Source: CAZBQJ01 sp964494085 (GTDB lineage: Bacteria; Patescibacteriota; Gracilibacteria; UBA1369). From it: a stretch of 64,000 bases of DNA. Shown here one piece after another: positions 42,511-51,590 of the stretch (position 1 is the stretch's first letter; the number at the start of each line of letters is the position of its first letter). A program made the position numbers and the translations under genes. Location: assembly GCA_964494085.1 (NCBI GenBank), contig CAZBQJ010000004.1, forward strand, positions 62,001 to 126,000, written 5' to 3'. The notes under the pieces are model-generated. The model was given only the letters and a program-made list of their open reading frames with translations, was not told where the DNA came from and searched no databases.

Positions 42511-44157
42511 TCAATTATTTGCGATTTTTATGACAATTTTTCCTTTTAAAATCTGATCTTTTGTTTCCTGGTCATATCGCCACCAGTCAGTTAATTTTTG
42601 GAGGAAAAGCTGTTTTTCAGAAGGATTCATCAGCCTAAACTGGGCTCTTTCGATTTTTATCGGCAGCAAATAGAATTCTATTTGATTTTGAGTGAAACGA
42701 ATACTGACAGTAAGCCCTTCTTGCGTATCGAGAGAAAAATACTGATCAAAGATTCCATTACCAAGTGAGTAAAATATCGGAGCATTGTTGTATATTTCGA
42801 TACTTTCCACGACATGCGGGTGCATCCCAATTATGGTAATTGCTCCGGCATCGATAAAGGCGTGGGCCAGATCGACCTGTTCATTGGTTGGCGTATGAAC
42901 ATATTCAGTTCCCCAATGAATAAAGGGGATAACCTGATAACCCTGCTCGGTTAAATTTTTAATTTTTGCTACGACATCTGCTTTGGTAAGTTTGAAATCA
43001 GTATGGTTTAGTCCGAGTACAGCTATTTTTCGACCATGGAGGTCGAGCAGGGCGGCCGAGTGCTGATCGTTGCTGCTGCGGGGATTACCGAAAGGAGTAA
43101 GGTTGGCCGCGGAAAGCAGGCGATAAGAATCTGCGAGGCCGCCAGTCCCCATATCCAGAGCGTGGTTATTGGCCAGAGAAAGTAGGTCGAAATGATATCT
43201 TTTCAGTAAGTCGACAACATCCGGCAGAAATCGAAAAGCGATCGATTTGGAAGTAAAGACAGCTTTTTCGGCCACCGGACCTTCTAAATTGGCGATCAGT
43301 AGATCATTCATTTGCAAATAACTTTTATCCATATTTTGGAAAGGATAATCCAGCCCATGTTTATTCATGCGTGAGCGGACATCACGACCAAGCATAATGT
43401 CACCAATAAAGGTCAGATTGAGATTGGAATTAGGAATTCCAGTACCTTTTGCCAAAAATTGGATTTGATACTGATGAGTCTGATCTTCCAAAGTAGGTAA
43501 GGCTTTGAGAGAGCCATTTTCTTTGGCCAATTGATAGACGGCTTTGACGACTTCAGGACTGGTAAAAGCGATCGTCCCTAGAGCGGCTTTATTGAGATTG
43601 TCAAAAACATCTTGGTAATGAGCTTTTTGCAGATATAAAAGAGCAGGGTCATAATCGCTGTAATGGAGATATGTTTGGACGATAAAAAGAGTGCTGGAAG
43701 TGGAAGAATAGGAAAGTTCAGAATATAAATCAGCTTCTGTTTGATCTGGGTGAGCGTAAATGGTGGAGTATCTGGCTTGGGGAAAAACAAATTTGGCCTG
43801 TTCCTGAAAGGGGTCAGGATCAGTGACGGGAAAGCCGGGATCAAAAATAACTACAATCTGATCGTATCCTCCGAAATGTGGATCGGCCTTTTGTAAAGCT
43901 GATTGATTTTTCTCCAGATTGGTGAAAAGAGTGATCGCTGCATGATAGAGATTGTTGCGGTTGAGATCCGGAATTTCAGTGTCTTTTTGACTGAGAAAGA
44001 CAGCTTGGATCGGCCGTTCAGAAGTGAAGTAACTTTGAGGAGGAGTCAATAAATCAGTCTGGAGAATTTGAGTAAAATTGGCAGTGGCGAAATAAACAGT
44101 GGCGGCTGCTGCACCGGATATTATTAAAGCTAAGCCTAAAAGTAACTTTTTGGACAT
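42511..44157 (-). CDS. MEMO-like domain fused to CapA-type hydrolase
   Basis: A 548-residue protein with an N-terminal membrane anchor (residues ~5-27). Residues ~45-225 resemble a reduced MEMO/AmmeMemoRadiSam-B domain (QTYLHYSDYDPALLYL, then EVVKAVYQLAKENGS). From ~245 a CapA (PGA_cap, metallophosphatase-fold) domain follows: FIGDIMLGRDV, NLEGPVA, SLANNHALDMG, PFIHWGTEY, GMHPHVVE. CapA in Bacillus acts in poly-gamma-glutamate anchoring, but in other bacteria it is an uncharacterised wall-associated enzyme. It follows rlmH with a one-base overlap. Confidence 0.72.
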   Translation of the reverse strand: MSKKLLLGLALIISGAAAATVYFATANFTQILQTDLLTPPQSYFTSERPIQAVFLSQKDTEIPDLNRNNLYHAAITLFTNLEKNQSALQKADPHFGGYDQIVVIFDPGFPVTDPDPFQEQAKFVFPQARYSTIYAHPDQTEADLYSELSYSSTSSTLFIVQTYLHYSDYDPALLYLQKAHYQDVFDNLNKAALGTIAFTSPEVVKAVYQLAKENGSLKALPTLEDQTHQYQIQFLAKGTGIPNSNLNLTFIGDIMLGRDVRSRMNKHGLDYPFQNMDKSYLQMNDLLIANLEGPVAEKAVFTSKSIAFRFLPDVVDLLKRYHFDLLSLANNHALDMGTGGLADSYRLLSAANLTPFGNPRSSNDQHSAALLDLHGRKIAVLGLNHTDFKLTKADVVAKIKNLTEQGYQVIPFIHWGTEYVHTPTNEQVDLAHAFIDAGAITIIGMHPHVVESIEIYNNAPIFYSLGNGIFDQYFSLDTQEGLTVSIRFTQNQIEFYLLPIKIERAQFRLMNPSEKQLFLQKLTDWWRYDQETKDQILKGKIVIKIANN

Positions 44158-44633
44158 TAGTAATGGTAAGTTTTATTGGCTAAAATAGTAAAAGCCCGAT
44201 AAATCTGTTCGAGCAGCAATAGGCGGATTTGTTCATGAGTAAAAGTGAATTTGGAGAAACTCAAAAGTAGCCGGGCGGAATTTTTGACAGTGGCCGAGAG
44301 TCCGAATGGGCCGCCGACGACCAAGTCGAGGCGGCCTCCTTCAAAGTCACGGATTTTATTGATTTGTCCGGCAAATTCCTGGGAGGTCATTTGTTTCCCA
44401 TATTCATCTAAAACGATGAGAAAATTGCGGGGATTTAAATGATTGAGAATAATTTTCCCCTCTTCCTCGATGGCCTTTGCGCGCATTGACGGGGAGTCCG
44501 AGTCGACACCATATTCTTTCAGTTGGATGATTTCCAGATTGGTGAAAGCGGTCAGTCTTTTCAGATATTCTTTTTCACCATCCCGAACAAAAGAGTGTTT
44601 GGTTTTGCCGACCTGAATGATACGAATTTGCAT
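44157..44633 (-). CDS. rlmH: 23S rRNA (pseudouridine1915-N3)-methyltransferase RlmH
   Basis: A 158-residue SPOUT-type methyltransferase that modifies helix 69 of 23S rRNA. The knot region is LVVGGPFGLSATV and ALTFTHEQIRLLLLEQIYRAF-like near the C-terminus. The N-terminal MQIRIIQVGKTK is typical. The length is normal. It is the first gene of a unit with the MEMO-CapA gene. Confidence 0.92.
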   Translation of the reverse strand: MQIRIIQVGKTKHSFVRDGEKEYLKRLTAFTNLEIIQLKEYGVDSDSPSMRAKAIEEEGKIILNHLNPRNFLIVLDEYGKQMTSQEFAGQINKIRDFEGGRLDLVVGGPFGLSATVKNSARLLLSFSKFTFTHEQIRLLLLEQIYRAFTILANKTYHY

Positions 44634-44720
44634 AAATCAATTTTTTTTATATTACAGGGGGTTGTCCGAGGGTGAAATTGACTGATTGAGTTTAGTGTTA
44701 TCCAATAGCTGGAAAAGTTG

Positions 44721-44729
44721 TGTTATAAT
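44721..44729 (+). promoter_or_regulatory. Extended -10 promoter of the yajQ-like gene
   Basis: TGTTATAAT lies 24 bases before the ATG at 44753. It is one of several TGnTATAAT elements found ahead of genes in this window. Confidence 0.6.
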
Positions 44730-44752
44730 CGGCACACTTTAACAATTTTATT

Positions 44753-45250
44753 ATGGCCTCAGAATACTCTTTTGATGTGGTCGCGCAATTCGACCTACAA
44801 GAAGTCCGCAATGCCGTGGATCAAGTAAAACGTGAAATCACTACCAGGTACGATTTTCGTGATAGCAAAGCGACGATTGAGCTAGGTGATGATATCATTA
44901 CAATCACTGCTCCAAGTGAGATGAAAATCGCTCAGGTTTGGGATGTTTTATTACAAAAAGTGATCAACCGAATGCAATCGCCCAAAATCCTGGATAAAGG
45001 CGAAATCAAACCGATTGGTGGAATGGAGTTTAAACTGGAAATAAAGCTACTAAAAACCTTGCCACAGGAAAAATGTAAGAAGATTTCGGCCTTATTGAAA
45101 GAACATAGTTTCAAAGTAAAAGCTTCGATCAATGGTGATGCTGTGCGAGTTTCAGCCAAAGATAAAGATGAATTACAGTTGGTAATCAGTTTCCTGCGTG
45201 GCAAAGAAGAGGATATCGGAGCAGCACTTACTTTCGAGAATTATCGTTAA
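44753..45250 (+). CDS. YajQ-family nucleotide-binding protein
   Basis: A 165-residue protein with two tandem ferredoxin-like halves. The opening SEYSFDVVAQFDLQEVRNAV and the segment TTRYDFRDSKATIEL are characteristic of YajQ (DUF520). Some members bind cyclic di-GMP; others are known only as nucleic-acid or tRNA-binding proteins. The function here is unknown. Confidence 0.88.
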   Translation: MASEYSFDVVAQFDLQEVRNAVDQVKREITTRYDFRDSKATIELGDDIITITAPSEMKIAQVWDVLLQKVINRMQSPKILDKGEIKPIGGMEFKLEIKLLKTLPQEKCKKISALLKEHSFKVKASINGDAVRVSAKDKDELQLVISFLRGKEEDIGAALTFENYR

Positions 45251-45254
45251 ATCA

Positions 45255-46709
45255 ATGTATAGAAAAGGCGATCGTTTAGTCGTGGAAATCGAGAAGTTGG
45301 TTTTTGGTGGAGCGGGACTGGCACGGCTACCGGCCGATAATTCGAATGACAAAAAACTGGTGATTTTTGTGGAAAATGTGACCCCTGGGGATCAGGTAGA
45401 AATAGAGATTTTCGCTATCAAAAGAAATTTGGCAAAAGCCAAAGCTATCAGGTTTATCAAATTATCAACGGAGCGGGTGAAACCGCCCTGTCCGCATTTT
45501 GGACAGACAATTGATGAATCCGGTCAAGTATGGGGAAATGGATTTGCCGATGAATTGGATTTATCCAAAAACTGTGGAGGCTGCAGTTGGCAATTTTTGC
45601 CTTATGAAAAACAATTGGAGGTTAAGGAAAAGGAAGTTTGGGACGCTTTGAGGCGGATTGGAAATTTCGATGAAGATCAATTGAAAAAGGTCTGGAAAAC
45701 AATTATGCCGGCAGAAAATCCCTGGTATTACAGAAACAAAATGGAATTCAGTATTGCTTTGGATAAGAAAACCGGACAACGCCATTTTGGCCTGCATATG
45801 CGAGGACGTTATTGGGAAGTGACGGAGATAAAAGAGTGTTTGATCGCTTGGCCCTGGCTAAAAAACTTTCTCGAACCAATGCGTAAATTTTTGGCGGAAG
45901 TGGAATTGGGTGAAGGTGAATTGAAATCCCTGATAGTCAGGGCCGGCACGAATACTGGTGAAGTAATGGTAAATTTATTGGTGGAAAATTCTGAACTGGA
46001 TTGGGCGAATGACTTTTGGCAAATTGTCAGTGATCTGGAATATGGTGAAGATCGGTTGGTCTCAGTTTTTCTTACGTCGATTACCAATAAAAAAGGCCAA
46101 CCGAAAAAATTTGCAGAAGAATTATTGTGGGGGAAGCCGGTTTTTCGAGAAAAATTAAAGCTGAATGACGGGCGAATATTAAACTTTGAAATAGCGCCAC
46201 AAGCCTTTTTGCAGCCAAATACGACCCAGGCGGAGAAATTTTATTCGCTAGTGGGAGAATTGGCAGGACTGACTGGCGTGGAAAATGTTTTTGATTTATT
46301 CTGCGGAACTGGAACAATCGGTTTGACTCTGGCCACCAAAGCGAAAAAGGTAGTTGGAGTGGAATTGAATGCTGAGGCGATTACCAATGCCAAGAAAAAT
46401 GCTGAAATTAATTCAGTGGAAAATGTGCAGTTCTTAGTGGGAGACGCGACAAAAATTTTGCCGGAATTGAGCAAAGAAGTGGATGTGCTGGTAGTAGATC
46501 CACCACGAGCCGGGCTGAATCCAAAAATCATCCAAACCATCTCTGACACGACAGCCCAGAAAGTAATTTACGTTTCCTGTAATCCTGCGACTTTGGCTCG
46601 TGATTTGAAAGAGTTTGTCGAGCGAGGATGGGAGTTGGATTTCGTCCAACCAATCGATCAATTCAGTCAGACCTATCATGTGGAGACGGTGACGACACTG
46701 AAACGCTAG
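45255..46709 (+). CDS. TrmA/RumA-type RNA (uracil-5-)-methyltransferase
   Basis: Class I SAM-dependent methyltransferase with an N-terminal TRAM domain (IEKLVFGGAGLARLP, GDQVEIEIFAIKRN) and iron-sulfur-type cysteines (KPPCPHFG and NCGGCSWQ). The SAM fold is LFCGTGTIGLTLA; the catalytic Cys is VSCNPATLARD with DPPRAGLNP before it. ATG at 45255 is preferred; the longer frame starting at 45198 would overlap the yajQ-like gene by 52 bases. The substrate is probably U747/U1939 of 23S rRNA or U54 of tRNA; which one cannot be told. Confidence 0.88.
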   Translation: MYRKGDRLVVEIEKLVFGGAGLARLPADNSNDKKLVIFVENVTPGDQVEIEIFAIKRNLAKAKAIRFIKLSTERVKPPCPHFGQTIDESGQVWGNGFADELDLSKNCGGCSWQFLPYEKQLEVKEKEVWDALRRIGNFDEDQLKKVWKTIMPAENPWYYRNKMEFSIALDKKTGQRHFGLHMRGRYWEVTEIKECLIAWPWLKNFLEPMRKFLAEVELGEGELKSLIVRAGTNTGEVMVNLLVENSELDWANDFWQIVSDLEYGEDRLVSVFLTSITNKKGQPKKFAEELLWGKPVFREKLKLNDGRILNFEIAPQAFLQPNTTQAEKFYSLVGELAGLTGVENVFDLFCGTGTIGLTLATKAKKVVGVELNAEAITNAKKNAEINSVENVQFLVGDATKILPELSKEVDVLVVDPPRAGLNPKIIQTISDTTAQKVIYVSCNPATLARDLKEFVERGWELDFVQPIDQFSQTYHVETVTTLKR

Positions 46710-46834
46710 AGATGGATTTTATTTTATCGGGGGCCTTGGCAAAGTTGTGGTGCGAACATTTAACCAATTTAAAGATATCCTGAAGTTTAGTGCGATAATA
46801 TTTATCGACGCTTTCGGCCTGGGGGATGTCGTGA

Positions 46835-48163
46835 TTATGTTCTTCCCTTCTGGAAATTAGACTTCTTGAGCCATTTTTCGGCGCCACCGCGGGTTTTTAT
46901 TTTGCCGTCAATTTGAAGTAGGAGTAGCTCAGATTTGATTTTGCCGATTTCAGCACCCGGTGGGAGTCCACTGATTTTCATAATTTCAAGGCCGGTCAGA
47001 AATGGCTGAGGTGGCTGGGGATATTTTTTTAATTTAATTCGATAAAGTCTTTCGATTTTTTTGTAGAGAGATAAATCTGAGGGAGTTGTGCCTTCCGCAT
47101 CGGCCTTCATCAGGATAAGGAGATTACTCATTTGCTTATTGAACAACCAATGCATCAGGCGGCCGTCATTCATTTCCAGAAAACTCATCATCATCATATG
47201 ATGTTCGATACACCAGGTCACAGCGTTGATTTGTTCGTGACTGAAATTGAGCCGATGCATAATTTTGGCGGCCAGTTTGGCGCCGATGGAAGCATGTGAA
47301 TCGAAACGAATACGCTCCTTGAGTTTGTAAGTGTCAGGTTTGCCAATATCGTGGAAAAGTGTAGCTAGACGCGCAATCAAGGGCGCCTCCGCGGGGAGGG
47401 AGTCGATAGCGGCCATAGTGTGAGCCCAGACATCGCCTTCTTGATGATATTGGACTGGTTGAGCGCAACCGCGGAGGGCTTCCAACTCCGGTAAAATCAA
47501 TTCCAGAATTCCCAAATGACTGAGGTCTTCGAAAGCCATAGAGGGATTGGTCTTATCCATCAACATTTTGCAGAATTCATCGCGGATGCGCTCTTTGGAA
47601 ACTCGCTGGAGAATTAAATGCGCATGATTTCTAACCGCATCATAAGTAGCCGGATCATATTGGAAATCGAATTGATTTCTGAAACGTACCGCGCGCAAAA
47701 GACGGAGATGATCTTCTTCGATACGCTGCTCCGGATCGCCGATAAATTTGATCAAATGTTCTTTCAGATCCTTTCTCCCACCGACATAGTCGAGATATTT
47801 CTCGGCAATCGGATCATAAAACATCCCGTTGATAGTAAAATCACGGCGTTTGGCATCCTCTTTGGCATTGGTAAAAATAACAGCGTCAGGGCGTCGTCCG
47901 TCGGAATATCCGGCATCGGATCGAAAAGTAGCGACTTCGAAACTAACTCCATCCTGAACGACCAAAATTACACCAAACTTTTTGCCGACCGGAATAGTGT
48001 TAGTGAAAATTTGCTCCAATTCGTCCGGAGTGGCATTGGTAACGATATCGAAATCTTTGGGATAGATATTGAGTAGCATGTCCCGCACACAGCCACCCGC
48101 GAAATAAGCTGTGTAGCCAGCTACTTGAAGCACACGGACTAGATCAATGGCGGTCAGACGCAT
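46835..48163 (-). CDS. cca: CCA tRNA nucleotidyltransferase with HD domain
   Basis: Adds or repairs the CCA end of tRNAs, 442 residues. The catalytic head is FAGGCVRDMLLN followed by KDFDIVTNATPDEL, and the tRNA-binding motif is LRLLRAVRFRNQFDF. An HD phosphohydrolase domain lies in the middle (LATLFHDIGKP) and a helical C-terminus follows. The length and domain order fit class II enzymes with HD. The tRNA-Gly of this window encodes its own CCA, so a repair role is likely at least for that tRNA. Confidence 0.93.
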   Translation of the reverse strand: MRLTAIDLVRVLQVAGYTAYFAGGCVRDMLLNIYPKDFDIVTNATPDELEQIFTNTIPVGKKFGVILVVQDGVSFEVATFRSDAGYSDGRRPDAVIFTNAKEDAKRRDFTINGMFYDPIAEKYLDYVGGRKDLKEHLIKFIGDPEQRIEEDHLRLLRAVRFRNQFDFQYDPATYDAVRNHAHLILQRVSKERIRDEFCKMLMDKTNPSMAFEDLSHLGILELILPELEALRGCAQPVQYHQEGDVWAHTMAAIDSLPAEAPLIARLATLFHDIGKPDTYKLKERIRFDSHASIGAKLAAKIMHRLNFSHEQINAVTWCIEHHMMMMSFLEMNDGRLMHWLFNKQMSNLLILMKADAEGTTPSDLSLYKKIERLYRIKLKKYPQPPQPFLTGLEIMKISGLPPGAEIGKIKSELLLLQIDGKIKTRGGAEKWLKKSNFQKGRT

Positions 48164-48195
48164 AATAGAGAAGCTTTGTTTTTAATATGCTTATT

Positions 48196-48458
48196 TTAAC
48201 ACATTTCGTTGAACTTTGACATCGATAGCAGGGTCGATCTGGTCAAGTTTTTCTTTTGTTTAGTAGCAACTGCAACGATGCGAGTTAATTTATTGATGCT
48301 CATTGCTCCTTTAACTAGGAGATCATGCAAGGCAGGCTTGTCTTGAAAGCGTACCTCGAGATTCAGTGCAAGGCGGACTTGATCTTCGCTGACGCCGGCT
48401 AGTATTTGGCATTTCGGCCATATTGCCGGCAAAGCGTAAAAAGTTTTTGATCGGTCAT
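48196..48458 (-). pseudogene. Remnant of an HNH-type protein gene
   Basis: The start reads MTDQKLFTLCRQYGRNAKY from ATG 48458 and stops. In the next frame the sequence continues as ILAGVSEDQVRLALNLEVRF, with LHDLLVKGAMSINKLTRIV after it, and stops at 48196. The two parts resemble the beginning and a later section of a family of HNH-endonuclease-like proteins found in these bacteria, joined by an internal deletion. The HNH end is missing. Family assignment is from memory of the pattern, so moderate only. Confidence 0.45.
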
Positions 48459-48601
48459 TTTTTAACGATTAATCTCATGCTGAATGACAGCACTAATAAG
48501 CCATTTCGTCCAATTTTGTGGTTGGTAAAATCGGCTCAATTGTGTTGAAATTAAAGGGGCAATCGATTGGCAGAAACACGGGTCTGAGGTAGATTCTGTG
48601 T

Positions 48602-49648
48602 ATGAAAATTTTAGCTATAGAAACATCTTGTGATGAAACAGCGGCGGCGATAGTGGAAGATGGAGTAAAAGTAATATCATCGGTGATCGCTTCGCAAATT
48701 GATATTCACCAGGCCACCGGCGGAGTGGTGCCGGAAGTAGCCGCGCGTGAACATGTCTTGAAAATCCGGGCAGTGATTGAGGAAGCACTGAAAGAAGCCG
48801 CGCTAAGCCTGGATGAGATCGACGCTTTGGCGGTGACCCGAGGATCGGGGTTGCTGAGCTCGTTGATTATCGGATTTAGCGCGGCGGCTACTTTGGCCAG
48901 AGTTTTGAATAAACCTTTGATTCCGGTTCATCATGTAGCCGGCCATATCTATTCCAATTGGCTGGACCAAAAGTCGAAACCGGAATTTCCAATTGTGGTG
49001 CTAACTGTTTCCGGAGGTCATAATGAATTGGTTTTGCTTAAAGCAAATATGGATTTTGAATTGATTGGCGAAACCCTGGACGATGCTGCGGGAGAGGCTT
49101 TTGACAAAGTTGCCCGCCTGTTGGGCCTCGATTATCCGGGCGGCCCAGCCATCAGTAAAGCAGCTGAAAAGGGTGACACTTCGGCGATCAGATTCCCCAG
49201 AGCTCTGAATGATTCTAAAAACTTTAATTTCAGCTTTTCGGGACTGAAAACGGCCGTACTGCGAGAAATCGAAAAGTTTTATCAAAAAAATGGAAAGCTG
49301 TCAGATCAATTTATCAATGACTGTGCGGCATCATTCCAAGAAGCCGTTAACGACAGTTTGAGTGAGAAACTGATCAATGCCGCTCAAAAATTCCGGGCCA
49401 AAGAGATTCATTTGGCCGGAGGAGTTTCAGCGAATCAGCGCCTGCGTGAAATGGTGACAGAAAAGATGCAGGAACGAAAATTAAAACTGCTGCTCCGCTA
49501 CAATGCAAAATTGCAGTATTGCACAGATAATGCCGCCATGATCGGCGCTGCGGCTTATTATCTTTACCAAAAAAATCCGCAAGGTTATAGTAGTCGCGCT
49601 GAAGTTTTCCCCGAACCGCAATTAAACCTTTATAACGATCATGTTTAA
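48602..49648 (+). CDS. tsaD: tRNA threonylcarbamoyltransferase component TsaD
   Basis: Transfers threonylcarbamoyl to A37 of tRNAs that read ANN codons, 348 residues. The ASKHA fold is complete: IETSCDETAAAIV at the start, metal ligands HHVAGH, LTVSGGHNELVL and CTDNAAMIGAAAYY. It works with TsaB, TsaC and TsaE, none of which is in this window. Confidence 0.96.
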   Translation: MKILAIETSCDETAAAIVEDGVKVISSVIASQIDIHQATGGVVPEVAAREHVLKIRAVIEEALKEAALSLDEIDALAVTRGSGLLSSLIIGFSAAATLARVLNKPLIPVHHVAGHIYSNWLDQKSKPEFPIVVLTVSGGHNELVLLKANMDFELIGETLDDAAGEAFDKVARLLGLDYPGGPAISKAAEKGDTSAIRFPRALNDSKNFNFSFSGLKTAVLREIEKFYQKNGKLSDQFINDCAASFQEAVNDSLSEKLINAAQKFRAKEIHLAGGVSANQRLREMVTEKMQERKLKLLLRYNAKLQYCTDNAAMIGAAAYYLYQKNPQGYSSRAEVFPEPQLNLYNDHV

Positions 49649-50675
49649 AAAGCTGAATAAAAAAACGCTGATATTCCTGATTTTTTTGGGTTTTGGAATA
49701 GTACTGTTTGTGATCTCGGTTTATAACGCCGGTTTGACTAATATTATCAATACGCTGAAGGACTTCTCGCTACTAAAATTCATGATCTTGGTGACATTAT
49801 CTTTCCTGAATTTCTATCTTTACAGCTTACGTTGGGAACTGATAGTCAAAGCCTTATTTAAAGAGAAAAAAATCCCTTCAGCGACCTTTTTCTGGGATCG
49901 CATGGCGGCTTACGCGATTAGCTATGTGACACCGACGGCACAGCTTGGTGGCGAACCACTACGAATTATGTTGATCCAGGAAGAAGGTGTGCCGAAAAAG
50001 ATAGCCACTTCTTCTACGATCATCGATAAAGCGTTGGAAATTTCTACATTAATCGTTTTTATTTCTTGTGGAATATTGACCGCTCTGTTTGATCACCGCG
50101 TAGCCCTGGCAGGAAAGCCTCTATTGGGTCTTTTGGGCGGGGTTATGTTGTTTTTGGTCTTTTGGTTTTATTATAGCTCGATCAAAAGTATTGGATTTTT
50201 CAGCTCAATTTACAAATTCCTGCGCTTGAGGAAAATCCGACGTCTGAAACGTTTTGAGGAAAAATTAAATGGCTTTGAACAAGAAATGAATTTATTTTAC
50301 AAAGAAAATCCCCGCGCCATCTGGAAACTGATGGGGATCAGCCTGGTAACGATTTTGTTCATCTTGGCTGAGCATTTTCTGATCGCCTGGTTTATGGGGG
50401 TACACCTGACTTTCTTGCAAGCCTTCCTATCTAGTACGATTCCTTATATTGCTTATCTGCTGCCGGTTCCCGGAGGGATCGGGGTTCTGGAAGGTGGACA
50501 TGCCACGATCTTTTTGCTCCTGGGAGTTTCAATCAATGCAGTGGCATTCGTCTTTATTATACGTCTGCGGGATTTCATTTTCGTGGCACTGGGCTTAATA
50601 CGTGGCTGGCACAAAGGCTATCACGTTATCAAAAAGGAATTTCAAGAGAATTTTAAAATCGAGGAAAAACTATAA
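49641..50675 (+). CDS. Flippase-like (LPG-synthase TM, UPF0104) membrane protein
   Basis: A 344-residue protein with eight or more hydrophobic helices and the family patterns AYAISYVTPTAQLGGEPLR and LPVPGGIGVLEGGHATI. This domain occurs in lysylphosphatidylglycerol synthases and in stand-alone glycolipid or lipid carriers; no catalytic domain is fused here, so a flippase-like role is likely. Overlaps the end of tsaD by eight bases. Substrate unknown. Confidence 0.82.
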   Translation: MFKKLNKKTLIFLIFLGFGIVLFVISVYNAGLTNIINTLKDFSLLKFMILVTLSFLNFYLYSLRWELIVKALFKEKKIPSATFFWDRMAAYAISYVTPTAQLGGEPLRIMLIQEEGVPKKIATSSTIIDKALEISTLIVFISCGILTALFDHRVALAGKPLLGLLGGVMLFLVFWFYYSSIKSIGFFSSIYKFLRLRKIRRLKRFEEKLNGFEQEMNLFYKENPRAIWKLMGISLVTILFILAEHFLIAWFMGVHLTFLQAFLSSTIPYIAYLLPVPGGIGVLEGGHATIFLLLGVSINAVAFVFIIRLRDFIFVALGLIRGWHKGYHVIKKEFQENFKIEEKL

Positions 50676-51386
50676 AGTAGCCCAATCGATCGGATTTTTA
50701 CTGACAGACTGGAGGTATTGATTGGTTTTGCTAAAATGGTGATTACCGAAAAAGCCGTGGTAAGCGGAAAGTGGTGAAGGATGGACTGATTTGAGGACCA
50801 AGTGCCTGGATTCATCGATGATTTTGCCTTTATTCTGAGCATATTTCCCCCAAAGTAGGAAAACGACCGACTCTTTTTGGTCGGAAATTACTTTAACGAC
50901 TGCGTCGGTGAATTCTTCCCAACCTTTACCTTGATGAGAACCGGCCTGGTTGGCCTGAACGGTGAGGGTGGCATTTAACAGTAAAACTCCCTGACGACCC
51001 CAATTATCCAGATTGCCGGAACGTGGCATGTTGACGTCGAGGTCGGAATCGATTTCTTTGTAAATATTTTGCAGAGAAGGAGGAAGAGGCATGCCGTCGT
51101 TGACTGAGAAACATAGGCCATTGGCCTGCTTCGGGCCGTGATATGGGTCTTGGCCGAGAATGACGACTTTGACTTGGTCGAAAGGGCAAAGTTCAAAGGC
51201 CCGAAAAATATTTTTGCCGGAGGGGTAAACTTCTTTGGAAAGATAGGCTTGCTTGATAAATGCGGTAAGTTCGCGAAAATATCGCCGGTCGAACTCATGC
51301 TGCAGAACTTTCCGCCAGGATGGATGGATTTTTACTTGAGTCATGGGTATTGAGCCAGTTTCTATAACTGGGCTAGAATATACCAA
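50670..51386 (-). CDS. ung: Uracil-DNA glycosylase
   Basis: Removes uracil from DNA. Motifs: catalytic Asp in VVILGQDPYHGPKQANGLCFS, VLLLNATLTVQ, and the leucine loop HPSPLSAYHGFF. The frame from 51386 gives 238 residues, but the family usually starts close to the ATG at 51344 (MTQVKIHPSW); the first 14 residues may be untranslated. Convergent with the flippase-like gene (6-base overlap of ends). Confidence 0.95.
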   Translation of the reverse strand: MVYSSPVIETGSIPMTQVKIHPSWRKVLQHEFDRRYFRELTAFIKQAYLSKEVYPSGKNIFRAFELCPFDQVKVVILGQDPYHGPKQANGLCFSVNDGMPLPPSLQNIYKEIDSDLDVNMPRSGNLDNWGRQGVLLLNATLTVQANQAGSHQGKGWEEFTDAVVKVISDQKESVVFLLWGKYAQNKGKIIDESRHLVLKSVHPSPLSAYHGFFGNHHFSKTNQYLQSVSKNPIDWATL

Positions 51387-51435
51387 GTTGACGGAAAAAA
51401 GTTAAAATTAAATTCTCTAAGTCGAGGAGATTTTC

Positions 51436-51585
51436 ATGACGATAGCCGTAAAAGATGATATCATCGTTTCTCTGATCAAAAGAAGACTTTGTCTTACCTC
51501 CAAAATTCCCTCTTTCACAGAAATGAAGTTTGTAGTATATTTTCTCATGCGATCGGCGAAAAGCCGACGTTTATATAAATATTAA
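51436..51585 (+). CDS. Possible 49-aa small protein upstream of hisS
   Basis: ATG at 51436 is preceded by GAGGAG at ideal spacing and opens a 49-codon frame ending at 51585, six bases before hisS. The peptide is basic with no run of histidines, so it is not a classical His leader. No family is recognised. Support is the ribosome site and position only; a hairpin (tcggc/gccga, 51553-51567) lies in its end. Confidence 0.35.
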   Translation: MTIAVKDDIIVSLIKRRLCLTSKIPSFTEMKFVVYFLMRSAKSRRLYKY

Positions 51586-51590
51586 AGTAT

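Noticed and set aside
46663..46887. Minus-strand 74-codon frame after cca
   Set aside because: Overlaps the 3' ends of both neighbours, lacks a ribosome site and matches no family; left as intergenic.
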